From positions 186,001 to 250,000 of the forward strand of contig JBAZLJ010000001.1 of assembly GCA_041650315.1 (NCBI GenBank): a stretch of DNA of 64,000 nt, read 5' to 3'. Source of the stretch: JAGVYF01 sp041650315. Its GTDB lineage: Archaea; Nanobdellota; Nanobdellia; Woesearchaeales; JAGVYF01. The position numbers and the translations under genes were made by a program. Numbering within the stretch: position 1 is the stretch's first letter; each line of letters starts with the position of its first letter. Positions 7,679 through 16,540 of this stretch are shown piece after piece. The notes beneath the pieces were generated by a model. It saw only the letters and a program-made list of their open reading frames with translations. It was not told the DNA's origin and did not search any database.

Positions 7679-8593
7679 ATGGATAATTCATTAAAATTCA
7701 TTTCGATTTCTTTAGCGGTTCTTTTTGTTGTGATTATAGGTTTTGGTTCTCCTTTGGTGGAGAATACCATTGTAGGCGATGCAATTCGAAATCAATTTGA
7801 GAGTAATCGTATTGCGCTTAACTGGCACCAATGCACAGAAGGTTATAAGTGCATTTCAAAAAATACTTTAGTTTATCAGTCTGAAAATTGCAGGCATACC
7901 AAAACAACTTATTGCAGATATGGGTGTGAAATGGGCGTGTGTAAAACTGCACCTAATTTCATACCGCCATATGATTGCGCTGATACTGATGATGGCGCGG
8001 ATAAATTCTATATGAAAGGAACTGTCACTGGTAGCATTCCAAGCATAGTAACAACACTCACTGATCTATGTGAGAATCCTGATACTAAAGAATCTTGCGA
8101 AGGCAGCGTGGATTGTCCTCTTCTGGAGTTTTCATGCACAAGAACATGGAACAAATATACTGGTTATATAGTCAAAGAAAGGTATACATGCCCTTACGGA
8201 TGCAAAGAAGGAGCTTGCTTGGCTGGATGTCCTATCGAGTATGTCAAAGCAGTATGTCCTGACGGAATGATTGAGAATCCAACATACGATGAAAATGGTT
8301 GCCATATAACTGGCGAATGCATACAAATGCCTGCCTGCACTGACTCCGATCTAGGTCAAGATCATTATTTGATGGGGATTAACTCTGGCTATTTCATCGG
8401 AGAAGATACTACTTTTGATAGGTCTTCTGCAGTGTTCCAACAATTCAATGATTCATGCAGTGGTATAAATCTAAATACATTGAAAGAGTTCTATTGCACA
8501 AATGATGGGTATCTTACCTTTAATTCTTTCACCTGCCCAGGCAGATGCGTTAATGGCGCTTGCATAGAACCAGTGTTAGAAACAACGAACTGA
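7679..8593 (+). CDS. Secreted cysteine-rich repeat protein
   Basis: An N-terminal hydrophobic segment (ISISLAVLFVVIIGFG) acts as signal or anchor. The rest has repeated Cys modules: acidic starts like CADTDDG and CTDSDLGQD, and closing YGCEMGVC, YGCKEGAC and GRCVNGAC units, i.e. about three copies of a disulfide-rich domain. Such proteins are common on DPANN cell surfaces; their function is unknown but is likely extracellular adhesion or structure. A GAGGTGTGA ribosome-binding site precedes the ATG. Confidence 0.7.
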   Translation: MDNSLKFISISLAVLFVVIIGFGSPLVENTIVGDAIRNQFESNRIALNWHQCTEGYKCISKNTLVYQSENCRHTKTTYCRYGCEMGVCKTAPNFIPPYDCADTDDGADKFYMKGTVTGSIPSIVTTLTDLCENPDTKESCEGSVDCPLLEFSCTRTWNKYTGYIVKERYTCPYGCKEGACLAGCPIEYVKAVCPDGMIENPTYDENGCHITGECIQMPACTDSDLGQDHYLMGINSGYFIGEDTTFDRSSAVFQQFNDSCSGINLNTLKEFYCTNDGYLTFNSFTCPGRCVNGACIEPVLETTN

Positions 8594-8655
8594 GATTCAG
8601 TTCTTTTTTCTTTTTTTCCGTTTTCTTTATATATTGGCTTTTTTCTCTATAGTGC

Positions 8656-9648
8656 ATGGATTCAATAACAGAAGGCAAAGCGAAGCTGAACGTTCACTTA
8701 GGCAAGATTTCTAAGAAACTGCCTGTGTTCTATAATCCTGTGATGAAGCTGAACAGAGACATAGCCATCTCTTTGATAAACGCTTCAGGCAAATCGCCGC
8801 GTGTAGCAGATTTTCTTGCCGGCTGCGGTGTTCGCGGCATCCGTATGTTGCTTGAATGTCCATCTATTGAATCAGTAACTTTCAATGATTACAATCCTAA
8901 AGCGGTTGAGATGATCAATTCCAATCTTTCTCTTAATGGTCTCAAAGCAGAAGTCCATTGCGAAGATGCTGAAAAATTCTTGCTTGAGTCAAAAGGTTTT
9001 GATTATATCGATATTGACCCGTTCGGTTCTCCTAATCAGTTCCTAGATGCTTCTGTCAAACGCATTTCTCGCGATGGTATCCTTGCAGTTACTGCTACGG
9101 ATACATCTTCTCTTGCTGGCTCTTCACGGAATGCTTGCATACGTAAGTATTGGGCAGTGCCTTCACACGATTCTCTCATGCATGAAGTAGGCATGCGTAT
9201 ACTAATCCGTAAAGTGCAATTGATTGGGGCGCAGTATGATAAGGCACTAATTCCGATATTCTGTAATTCTACTCTGCATTACATGAGAGTGTATTTCAGA
9301 TGTATCAAAGGCAAGACTAAAGTCGATGCTATGTTGAAATTGCATGGAATGTTGTCTAATTCCGGTCCGATGTGGTTAGGCAAACTTTGGGATGCTGAGC
9401 TTGTAGCTAAGATGGACTTAGGTTCGTTGTCTATTATCACTGATGAAGCTAAAATTGATGTTGTCGGTTTCTATGATGTGCATCAATTGGCTAAGAAACA
9501 TAAGTTCAAGCTGCATAAGATGGTTGAGATTTTAGAATTGGTTCATAAAAAAGGATATTCTGCAAGCTTGACGCATTTTTCGAATTATGGAATCAAGACA
9601 GATATGCCTATTGAAGAGTTCTGCGAAGCAATGAAGAATTTTTCTTGA
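8656..9648 (+). CDS. trm1: tRNA (guanine-26-N2)-dimethyltransferase Trm1
   Basis: Makes m2,2G26 in tRNA. It begins with ITEGKAKLNVH and FYNPVMKLNRDI, has the SAM-binding ADFLAGCGVRGIRM segment, the catalytic IDIDPFGSPNQFLDA motif and TATDTSSLAGS. At 330 aa it is shorter than typical archaeal Trm1 (about 370-380 aa), with a trimmed C-terminal domain. A TATA-like TTTATATATTGG lies upstream. Its 3' end overlaps the convergent gene by 41 bp. Confidence 0.92.
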   Translation: MDSITEGKAKLNVHLGKISKKLPVFYNPVMKLNRDIAISLINASGKSPRVADFLAGCGVRGIRMLLECPSIESVTFNDYNPKAVEMINSNLSLNGLKAEVHCEDAEKFLLESKGFDYIDIDPFGSPNQFLDASVKRISRDGILAVTATDTSSLAGSSRNACIRKYWAVPSHDSLMHEVGMRILIRKVQLIGAQYDKALIPIFCNSTLHYMRVYFRCIKGKTKVDAMLKLHGMLSNSGPMWLGKLWDAELVAKMDLGSLSIITDEAKIDVVGFYDVHQLAKKHKFKLHKMVEILELVHKKGYSASLTHFSNYGIKTDMPIEEFCEAMKNFS

Positions 9649-10009
9649 TAAGTCTTAGATACATTCTGTTGCTGATTCCCATTGTTAGATAAACTAGGAA
9701 TGATAAGAATAAAGTCATTCCGTGCACTAATGCGATTATCCATGCAGGTGTGTTGATGGTATAGAGCATCAATGTCACGAATACCACTTCAATCACAGTA
9801 TAGCTGGTAGTGACTTTTAGCATTGTGGCTCTTGGCATAGGTTCTTTGAAAACAATCCCGTAGAATACTCCTAAAGCAATAGCTGCCACCAATACTGATA
9901 GTTCTACTGGCACTTTAATTAACGAGAAAATATACCATATCAAACCATAAAGAAAGAATAATAATATCGCGAGAACAATGAAATTTCTGAAGAGTTTTTT
10001 TATATCCAT
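9608..10009 (-). CDS. Predicted four-helix membrane protein
   Basis: This 133-aa protein has four hydrophobic segments (about residues 10-30, 35-52, 68-85 and 92-112) and a basic C-terminus. Its ATG directly follows the TAG of the EF-1beta gene (TAGATG), so it is the last gene of the zinc-ribbon/EF-1beta unit. Family not recognised. It overlaps the 3' end of trm1 antisense. Confidence 0.6.
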   Translation of the reverse strand: MDIKKLFRNFIVLAILLFFLYGLIWYIFSLIKVPVELSVLVAAIALGVFYGIVFKEPMPRATMLKVTTSYTVIEVVFVTLMLYTINTPAWIIALVHGMTLFLSFLVYLTMGISNRMYLRLIKKNSSLLRRTLQ

Positions 10010-10288
10010 CTAGCCAATCGCTCTTCTTACGTCTATCACTTCTACGGAATTGACGTCTTCTAATGTAGAAATATCTTTTTCTAAAGGATCAGTAGTTCCT
10101 TGGCTTTCTTCCATAACAAAGATGATATTGACTGATTTCAAGCCAAAAGCTATAGGTTCAACAGTAGTCCTGGTTTCGGTCTGGCCTGCGAACTTGTAAA
10201 TCTTTTGCTTTACATCATTCTCTAGCTTAACAAGATCCACGTCTGGGCTTGTAGGCATCACTCTTAATGTGACGATCGCTCTTGCCAT
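10010..10288 (-). CDS. ef1b: Elongation factor 1-beta (aEF1B)
   Basis: Nucleotide exchange factor for aEF1A. The 92-aa product starts MARAIVTLRVMPTSPDVDL, has LKSVNIIFVMEES and ends DVRRAIG, the size and shape of the archaeal guanine-exchange domain. The start at 10288 was chosen over 10339 because it gives the family N-terminus and follows the zinc-ribbon stop by one base. It ends in TAG, abutting the next ATG. Confidence 0.9.
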   Translation of the reverse strand: MARAIVTLRVMPTSPDVDLVKLENDVKQKIYKFAGQTETRTTVEPIAFGLKSVNIIFVMEESQGTTDPLEKDISTLEDVNSVEVIDVRRAIG

Positions 10289-10289
10289 C

Positions 10290-10463
10290 TTAGTTTGGAC
10301 CTGTGAAACCGCATTCAGGGCATTTGTACTTAGCAACAATCTCTCTGCAATGTGCGCATCTGATTAGTTCGAATTTGCCGCAATTTGGGCATTTGAACTG
10401 CACACTGCCTATATTGTTAGTAAGTTCTGTTTTGCATGAATTGCATATTAGTTGTGATTTCAT
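10290..10463 (-). CDS. Archaeal zinc-ribbon RNA-binding protein, 57 aa
   Basis: Four CxxC-type pairs (CNSC, CPNC, CAHC and CPEC) form two treble-clef ribbons, the layout of the small archaeal proteins (COG2888-like) encoded beside EF-1beta. The start codon is at 10461-10463, and TAA at 10290-10292 is separated by one base from the EF-1beta ATG, so the two are translationally coupled. Family membership is from memory; the role is probably ribosome or RNA associated. Confidence 0.85.
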   Translation of the reverse strand: MKSQLICNSCKTELTNNIGSVQFKCPNCGKFELIRCAHCREIVAKYKCPECGFTGPN

Positions 10464-10507
10464 TTTAGTATTTGAATTAGAAGTTTGTTTATAAAGGTAT
10501 CGCTTAT

Positions 10508-11587
10508 TTATACACGGATTATATTCCCGTCTACCTTGAATATCTTGCCTAGGAATTGCTCAGTAGTCCAGATGTTCGTCTTTGTGTGCTCGGTCATGTT
10601 CACGACTTTCATTTCGCCGCCGAATGCTAGGAACGGGATGAGGTTGTCTGCGAGATGTTGGTCAACACAAGCGCCGGAGTCTATCTCTTTAGCTAGCTTC
10701 TCTGCAGCGATCCTTCCGACGTCTTCTGAAGGCAAGCCTTTCTCGCCGAATGCATCTGCGCCTAGTATGACTGGGTTGGCATAATCTTTTTCTTCATTGC
10801 CTTTTGAGAATCTTGCCCAGACTGTTATTCCTGAGCCTATGCCATGTGTATCGCAATATATTGTGTCAATATTAACTGGGCAATTGAATTTTGATAATAT
10901 GGTTCTTGCAGCTTTCGCCTGTCTTTCTGCGACATTCGCATTCTGCAGGTTCATGGATGCGTGCGATATTCCGCTGATGTTTACTATTTTGCCTTGCTCT
11001 AATAAATCAATCTTTGATTTGTTCTTCCTGAAGTCGTCCATCATAGAAAGGAAACTTTCGTATTCTTTCAGGTGATACTTCGGCTTGATTGTGAGCTCGA
11101 TATGGCCGCCGCCTTCTGGATAATATCCTCTTTTCTCAAGTTTGAGCTCTAAATCTGCGTATTTAACAAGATGCGGCATCACAACATGACGGAAGTAATC
11201 GATTGACATTGACCATTGGACGTCTGTTCCTCCCGTTAGCCTGAATTTCGTCCTTTTCTCTGCGAACAATGCCGGAAGAATTGTTGATTGCAATAAGAGT
11301 GTGATTGAGCCTGCAGTTTCTATATCGATTGTGATTATTCCACCTTTGACTTCCCCAGGCATGTACATGACATTTGATGATCCTAATTTGGCATTAGTTG
11401 TTTTCGCATTGCAGAGCTTTTCCAATGCTTTAATGCAGAACAGATGTTGGTTTTTGATGCCTGCATCTTTGCGTCCTTTCCTTATATGCTGCATCTCGAA
11501 CGATGTTTTGGTTAATGTTGATAGGGCTAGCGCTGTCCTGAGTATCTGTCCGCCGCCTTCACCTTGTGATCCGTCTAGGTATAGCAT
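10508..11587 (-). CDS. rtcA: RNA 3'-terminal phosphate cyclase
   Basis: Converts RNA 3'-phosphates to 2',3'-cyclic phosphates using ATP. Signatures: LDGSQGEGGGQILRTALALS at the N-terminus, RGYYPEGGGHIE in the middle, GIGSGITVWA, and the nucleotidylated histidine in DQHLADNLIPFLA. I start at 11587 (MLYLDGSQ) because the family begins there and the upstream ORF extension contains the promoter. It shares a short divergent promoter region with the gene at 11673. Confidence 0.93.
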   Translation of the reverse strand: MLYLDGSQGEGGGQILRTALALSTLTKTSFEMQHIRKGRKDAGIKNQHLFCIKALEKLCNAKTTNAKLGSSNVMYMPGEVKGGIITIDIETAGSITLLLQSTILPALFAEKRTKFRLTGGTDVQWSMSIDYFRHVVMPHLVKYADLELKLEKRGYYPEGGGHIELTIKPKYHLKEYESFLSMMDDFRKNKSKIDLLEQGKIVNISGISHASMNLQNANVAERQAKAARTILSKFNCPVNIDTIYCDTHGIGSGITVWARFSKGNEEKDYANPVILGADAFGEKGLPSEDVGRIAAEKLAKEIDSGACVDQHLADNLIPFLAFGGEMKVVNMTEHTKTNIWTTEQFLGKIFKVDGNIIRV

Positions 11588-11672
11588 TCTCTCTAGGTAG
11601 TAATCCGTTGTATATAAAGTTTGACTGGCTTTTGTCAACAAATTTAAATATAATCGCGCTAAATCTAGAATT

Positions 11673-11936
11673 ATGGCACATTCAGAAATGTTGGATTTAT
11701 TCCATCACATACATCATAATCAGGAAGGGCATGTTGTTCATCATTGCGGGGGGAAGCATGTCGAGGTAGATTCCAAACTGGATTATAATATTGAGCATTG
11801 CAAATGCGGTAAGCATAGAATTGATAAGAAAAAAGTAATTGGCCATGATTTCTCGCATAATGAAGTGCTTGTTGAATTTTTTGAGAAATGCCCTGAAGGC
11901 GGTTGGCATATAGAAAGCGGGAAGAAGGTTAACTAA
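11673..11936 (+). CDS. Small His/Cys-rich protein, 87 aa
   Basis: The product is rich in histidine in its first third (LFHHIHHNQEGHVVHHCGG) with further CKCGKH and late C/H residues, suggesting metal binding. No known family recognised. It starts just after a TATA-like AATTTAAATATA in the divergent rtcA region and overlaps the convergent acdB gene by 8 bp. It could be a small zinc protein. Confidence 0.6.
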   Translation: MAHSEMLDLFHHIHHNQEGHVVHHCGGKHVEVDSKLDYNIEHCKCGKHRIDKKKVIGHDFSHNEVLVEFFEKCPEGGWHIESGKKVN

Positions 11937-12585
11937 AAACTATTCTTGCATCTACTACTTTCGCGTCTTTTGAGTTTATCATCAATGGATTGATGTCAAG
12001 CTCTTCTATCTTCGGATGCGTTTTAGGTATCTTGGATGCTTTGACTAGAATCTCTTTCAGAAGCCTTAGATTGACTGGCTTTTCATTCCTGAATCCTGTT
12101 AGTAATTTATTTAATTTTAAATCCGCTATCATTTGTTCTGCGTCTTTTTCTGTGATTGGACAAGATCTGAATTGGACGTCTTTGAGCATTTCTGTGTAGA
12201 TTCCGCCAGTGCCGAACATTATCACATGACCGAATGTCGCATCCTTTTTTATGCCTACGATAACTTCTTTGCCTTTGATGTATTCTTGAGCGAGAATTCC
12301 TTCTAATTTTAGCTTATTTGCTTTGACTATTTTTTCAAGCTCTTGATATTGAATCACTAAGTCTGTTTTGTTGTTGACTATTCTGATTCCTTTTATTTCG
12401 GTCTTGTGGAGAGCTTGCGGTGATATGATTTTTAGAACAATAGGATACTTTTTCGCGAATTTCAATGCTTGTTCGGCATTCTTAGTTAGCTCGCTCTTCG
12501 CTACCGGCAGGTACTTCTTCAGAAAGTCTTCTGCTTTTTTCTCTGCGAACACTTCTTTTTTCTTACCGAATAATCTGCTGAACAT
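11929..12585 (-). CDS. acdB: ADP-forming acyl-CoA synthetase, beta (ATP-grasp) subunit
   Basis: ATP-grasp subunit of acetate/acyl-CoA ligase (ADP-forming), which makes ATP from acyl-CoA, ADP and phosphate. Motifs: PIVLKIISPQALHKTEIKG, AQEYIKGKEVIVGI, MFGTGGIYTEMLKDV and the C-terminal ELDINPLMI. 218 aa is normal for a separate beta chain; the alpha chain is at 13900 on the other strand with an epimerase and a zinc-ribbon gene between. It works downstream of IorAB. Confidence 0.9.
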   Translation of the reverse strand: MFSRLFGKKKEVFAEKKAEDFLKKYLPVAKSELTKNAEQALKFAKKYPIVLKIISPQALHKTEIKGIRIVNNKTDLVIQYQELEKIVKANKLKLEGILAQEYIKGKEVIVGIKKDATFGHVIMFGTGGIYTEMLKDVQFRSCPITEKDAEQMIADLKLNKLLTGFRNEKPVNLRLLKEILVKASKIPKTHPKIEELDINPLMINSKDAKVVDARIVFS

Positions 12586-12668
12586 ATAGAGAATAATGGA
12601 TTTTTGGGTATTTATATGTTTCTGTGTATAGAAATGCTTTTAAGATAATTCTTCTATTTAATGGTGTA

Positions 12669-13604
12669 ATGAATAGCATCAAAAGAATTCTTGTGACTGG
12701 CTCCAACGGATGCATAGGTACCAGATTGTGCGAAACTTTGCTAAATCGGGGTTATGAAGTTGTTGGGGTAGATATCAAACGAAATGCTTGGAATCCTAAA
12801 GTGGATGCCATCACTAAGCTGATAGATCTCCGCGTGCATAATTCGTTGGATGCTTTGAATCAGGATTTTGACCTGATAATACATTTAGCGGCGAATCCTT
12901 ATGTTTTCAATTCTGTTGTTAATCCGAATTTGGCTTATGAGAATTTCCAGTTGGTGTATGAAGCTCTTGAATTCGCACGCAAAAGAAAAGTTCCTAGATT
13001 CATGTTCTCTTCAAGCCGTGAAGTGTATGGCAATACTCAGAAGGAGATATTGACTGAAGAGGATTCTTATGTCAAGCATTGTGAGAGTCCTTACACTGCA
13101 ACTAAGATAGGCGGAGAGGCTTTGATACATTCTTACACGAAATGCTATGATTTGCATCACATGATATTGCGTTTCTCTAACGTTTATGGCATGTACGATG
13201 AGAGCGATAGGTTGATTCCTAAGTTCATTCGTAGGGCTAAGCGCAGTGATGACCTCACTGTGTTCGGCAAAGATAAATTGCTTGATTTCACGCACATTGA
13301 TGATTTGATGAATGGTATTCTACTTTGCATCAAGAAGTTTGATTCATTCCCTAATAATACTTTTAATTTATCTGGCGGACAGCCTACGCCTATATTGCGC
13401 GTTGCTGAATTGATCACTGAGAATCTGCGTTCTCATTCTAAGATTATCTTAGGAGTGCCTCGCGCTGGTGAAGTCATCAGGTATGTGGCGGACTTGACCA
13501 AGGCACGGCAATTCCTGGGGTATTTGCCATCTATCACGATTGAAGACGGAATAAAGAAGAGCATTGATTGGTACGAAAGGTTTGCGGATCTAGACAAGGA
13601 ATAA
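12669..13604 (+). CDS. NAD-dependent epimerase/dehydratase
   Basis: An extended short-chain dehydrogenase: Rossmann motif ILVTGSNGCIGTRL at the N-terminus, catalytic S...YTATK (Tyr in CESPYTATKIGGE), and LRFSNVYGMYD in the sugar-nucleotide end. It probably acts on a nucleotide sugar for surface glycans (UDP-glucose 4-epimerase-like). I place the start at 12669, giving the family N-terminus. It is divergent from acdB. Confidence 0.88.
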   Translation: MNSIKRILVTGSNGCIGTRLCETLLNRGYEVVGVDIKRNAWNPKVDAITKLIDLRVHNSLDALNQDFDLIIHLAANPYVFNSVVNPNLAYENFQLVYEALEFARKRKVPRFMFSSSREVYGNTQKEILTEEDSYVKHCESPYTATKIGGEALIHSYTKCYDLHHMILRFSNVYGMYDESDRLIPKFIRRAKRSDDLTVFGKDKLLDFTHIDDLMNGILLCIKKFDSFPNNTFNLSGGQPTPILRVAELITENLRSHSKIILGVPRAGEVIRYVADLTKARQFLGYLPSITIEDGIKKSIDWYERFADLDKE

Positions 13605-13634
13605 ATTTATATACTTCTGAGTCATTGAAATGTT

Positions 13635-13835
13635 ATGGGAATCATTGATATTTTATTTGGCGGAAAAAATAAAGTAACATGCGCAGATTGCGGTGCTCCA
13701 TTTTATTTGCCTTTCAAGCCTAGTGAAGGAAAGCCGGTATATTGTAAAGCTTGTGTTAAACAAAAACAAGAGAAAGAAATCGCTAAGGCGGCAAAGCAGA
13801 AAGCATTGGCTAAAATCGCTAAACTCAGAAAGTGA
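13635..13835 (+). CDS. Small zinc-ribbon protein, 66 aa
   Basis: A single ribbon with CADC and CKAC pairs, then a Lys/Ala-rich helix (KEIAKAAKQKALAKIAKLRK) likely to bind nucleic acid. This is a CxxC...CxxC type common in DPANN and candidate-phylum bacteria. It is preceded by a TATA-like AATTTATATACT about 25 nt upstream, so leaderless. Function not known. Confidence 0.75.
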   Translation: MGIIDILFGGKNKVTCADCGAPFYLPFKPSEGKPVYCKACVKQKQEKEIAKAAKQKALAKIAKLRK

Positions 13836-13899
13836 TTAATTTCTGGCATAATCTTTATATAGCTTAATCTCTATAGTCTTATTAGTAAAAAGAGGCAAG

Positions 13900-15255
13900 A
13901 TGGACTTAGATAAATTCTTCAAGGCGAAAACTGTAGCAGTAATCGGCGTTTCTGAGAATCCTAGTAAGGTGGGGCATGTTATATTTCGTAATTTCATAGA
14001 AGAAGGTTTTTCTGGTAAAGTCTATCCAGTCAATCCTAATCTTGAATCAATCTTAGGATATACTTGCTATAAATCAGTTCTTGATATACCCGGCGAAGTT
14101 GAGTTAGGCATTGTAGCGATTCCTGCGAAGATAATTTTGTCTACTATTAAGGAATGCGGGAAGAAAGGAATACATGATCTCGTTATCATTACATCTGGTT
14201 TTGATGAGATTGGCAATCATTCTTTGGCTGCTGATATGAAAAAATTGTTGGACCAGTATAAGATACGCGTGATCGGACCGAATTGCTTAGGTGTTTATGA
14301 CGCGCATACTAAATTAGATTCTTTATTTTTACCTGCGGATAGACTACAACGTCCTTCTGCGGGCGGAATTTCATTTGTTTGTCAGTCAGGCGCGGCTGGT
14401 TCTGCATTACTTGATCTTGCGGCGTATGAGAATTACGGATTCGCTAAATTCATCAGCTATGGGAATGCTGTTAATGTTAATGAGACTGACATAATCGAAT
14501 ATCTCGGGAATGATCCTGATACTAAAGTGATTTGCCTTTATGTTGAAGGCGTGAAAGCCGGACGTCGTTTCATTGATGTCTGTCAGAAAGTCTCTTTGAA
14601 GAAGCCGATTGTCGCAATCAAAGGTGGCGTTAGTGAGGCTGGAGCAGCGGCTGCCATGTCGCACACTGGGTCTTTAGCGGGTTCTGCTGCGGTTTACGAA
14701 GGTGTGTTCAAGCAGGCCGGCGTTTTACAAGTTCCTTTCTTGCGCGATATGTTCTCTTACGCTAGAATACTTGAAACTTCTGTTAAGCCTGCAGGTAAAA
14801 GGATACAGATAATCACTAACGGCGGTGGTTACGGAATACTCTGCACGGATGCTATTGAAAGATATGGTTTAGAGATGGCACATATGGATGCTAAGACTCA
14901 GGCTGAATTGAAGAAGCATTTCTCTGAGCTTGTGATTGTGAACAATCCTATTGATCTGATTGGTGACGCTGATAATGAGCGTTATAGATTGTCTATCACT
15001 GCTGCTTTGAATGACAAGAACGTGGATATTGTTTTAGTTGTGTTGCTTTTCCAGACTCCTTTGATTACTTCTGAGATTGTATCGATTGTATCTGAGTTGA
15101 CTGAACGTCAGAAGAAGCCGATTGTCACGATTTCCACTGGCGGCGATTATACGCGCGAATTGCAAGAGAAGCTTTCTCGTAAGGGCGTGCCTACGTTTAC
15201 ATTCCCGAATGAAGCTGTAAAAGCGATTAAGGCGCTTTGCGATTATTGGTTGTAA
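13900..15255 (+). CDS. acdA: ADP-forming acyl-CoA synthetase, alpha subunit
   Basis: CoA-binding and CoA-ligase domains: VAVIGVSENPSKVGHV near residue 13, IGPNCLG near 125, the CQSGAAGSALLD swivel, and the phosphorylated histidine H255 in MSHTGSLAGS. At 451 aa it matches the separate alpha chain of archaeal ACD enzymes, which conserve energy from acyl-CoA made by ferredoxin oxidoreductases such as IorAB at 17.2-19.6 kb. AcdB is encoded at 11929. Confidence 0.93.
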   Translation: MDLDKFFKAKTVAVIGVSENPSKVGHVIFRNFIEEGFSGKVYPVNPNLESILGYTCYKSVLDIPGEVELGIVAIPAKIILSTIKECGKKGIHDLVIITSGFDEIGNHSLAADMKKLLDQYKIRVIGPNCLGVYDAHTKLDSLFLPADRLQRPSAGGISFVCQSGAAGSALLDLAAYENYGFAKFISYGNAVNVNETDIIEYLGNDPDTKVICLYVEGVKAGRRFIDVCQKVSLKKPIVAIKGGVSEAGAAAAMSHTGSLAGSAAVYEGVFKQAGVLQVPFLRDMFSYARILETSVKPAGKRIQIITNGGGYGILCTDAIERYGLEMAHMDAKTQAELKKHFSELVIVNNPIDLIGDADNERYRLSITAALNDKNVDIVLVVLLFQTPLITSEIVSIVSELTERQKKPIVTISTGGDYTRELQEKLSRKGVPTFTFPNEAVKAIKALCDYWL

Positions 15256-15295
15256 TTAGAAAGTTATTTAAATGTAAATTCTTATTATTAATACA

Positions 15296-15913
15296 ATGAC
15301 TAAAGAACATAAATCTAATGATAAACCTCATGAGGTTCATTTCGATTATTTTAGTCATGGTTTTAAATTTATGGCGGGCGCTTTTGCATTTTTCTTTGTA
15401 TTATCGGTTGTAGTTGGAATGTATGGATTTTATGTCTTGAATAGCGCAGATAGTGCTCAAACATCACTTTCAGAACGTGAACAATTACCAACTATTCAAA
15501 CAACTCCCCCACCCGCAGATGAATCTCCATTTTTACCTGAAAGTATAATTAATACTGAAAATGGAATATCTTTATCTATTGATAAATTTGAATTTGAAAA
15601 TAAGGGTACTTGGGGAAAAATAACTAAATTAGAAATGACTCTCCTAAATAAGGGTGTTAATACTATTAGTCCAACTATTACAGTTAGAGTTTATTCACCA
15701 AATGCTGATGCTAAAGATAGATCTGAAGATTTAGCGGTTATTGATTTAGAGGTATTAGGATTAGGCGTTGGCCAGCATGTGATTAAGAATATCCCTCAAC
15801 CAATTAGTTTTTCGGGGAATGGCCCTAAAATTCTTAAAATTACAGCTTATGATGGATGGTTATTTGATAAGCAATATCTAGTTAGTACTGAAAAAACTTT
15901 TGAAGTTAAGTAA
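15296..15913 (+). CDS. Membrane-anchored protein of AT-rich composition
   Basis: A hydrophilic His-rich N-terminus is followed by one transmembrane segment (FAFFFVLSVVVGMYGFYVL, about residues 28-46), then a Pro-rich linker and an extracellular beta domain. The third-base composition is much more AT-rich than in the neighbours (many AAT, ATT and TTA codons). It is the first of two such genes and possibly acquired. No family recognised. Confidence 0.6.
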   Translation: MTKEHKSNDKPHEVHFDYFSHGFKFMAGAFAFFFVLSVVVGMYGFYVLNSADSAQTSLSEREQLPTIQTTPPPADESPFLPESIINTENGISLSIDKFEFENKGTWGKITKLEMTLLNKGVNTISPTITVRVYSPNADAKDRSEDLAVIDLEVLGLGVGQHVIKNIPQPISFSGNGPKILKITAYDGWLFDKQYLVSTEKTFEVK

Positions 15914-15985
15914 CTTTTATTCTATTAGTGATTATTATCTTAGAGAAGAGATATATTTAAAAAAGAATTATTTTTTGATTAAATT

Positions 15986-16540
15986 ATGGATTTACCTTTA
16001 AATTATGATTCATATTATAAATTTCAAGTTTCATTGGGTTTAATTCTATTTATTTTTGCAGCATTTTTTCCTACAGTATTTACCAATAATATCTTGAACG
16101 AATTTAAAGATTTAAAAGAAACTACTTTTGAGAATATAAACTTATTATCTCAGATAAATGAATCCAATTCTAATTATAATATGACTTCATCATTGATTAA
16201 AATTGAACAACAAATGTATAGTGTTAAATTTAAGCTATATTCTCCCAATTACTTAAGAGTTTTAGAACTATTTGACCTATTTTTATTATTTTTAGGGGCT
16301 TTAATGTTTTATTTTGGTATGAATAATTGGAAAGATAAACAAAATTTAATGGATTTAGAACTTAAGAATAAAATAGTTATGCAATCTCTTGAGCATGAGA
16401 AGAAGATCTGGGAATTAGCTGACAAAATAGAATTATCTCAAATTGACAAAATATTACTTGCTACAAGTATAAGCTCTTCTGAAAGTATAGTGAGATATAA
16501 TAAAGCAAAACAAATGATAAATTCTAATCTGAAAAAATAG
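15986..16540 (+). CDS. Two-helix membrane protein of AT-rich composition
   Basis: Hydrophobic segments at about residues 11-30 (VSLGLILFIFAAFFPTVF) and 91-108 (LFDLFLLFLGALMFYFGM) flank an Asn-rich extracellular loop, followed by a cytoplasmic helical tail. It shares the strong A/T third-position bias of the gene before it, with a TATA-like AGATATATTTAAA upstream. Convergent with the M24 peptidase gene, overlapping by 17 bp. Unrecognised family. Confidence 0.6.
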   Translation: MDLPLNYDSYYKFQVSLGLILFIFAAFFPTVFTNNILNEFKDLKETTFENINLLSQINESNSNYNMTSSLIKIEQQMYSVKFKLYSPNYLRVLELFDLFLLFLGALMFYFGMNNWKDKQNLMDLELKNKIVMQSLEHEKKIWELADKIELSQIDKILLATSISSSESIVRYNKAKQMINSNLKK

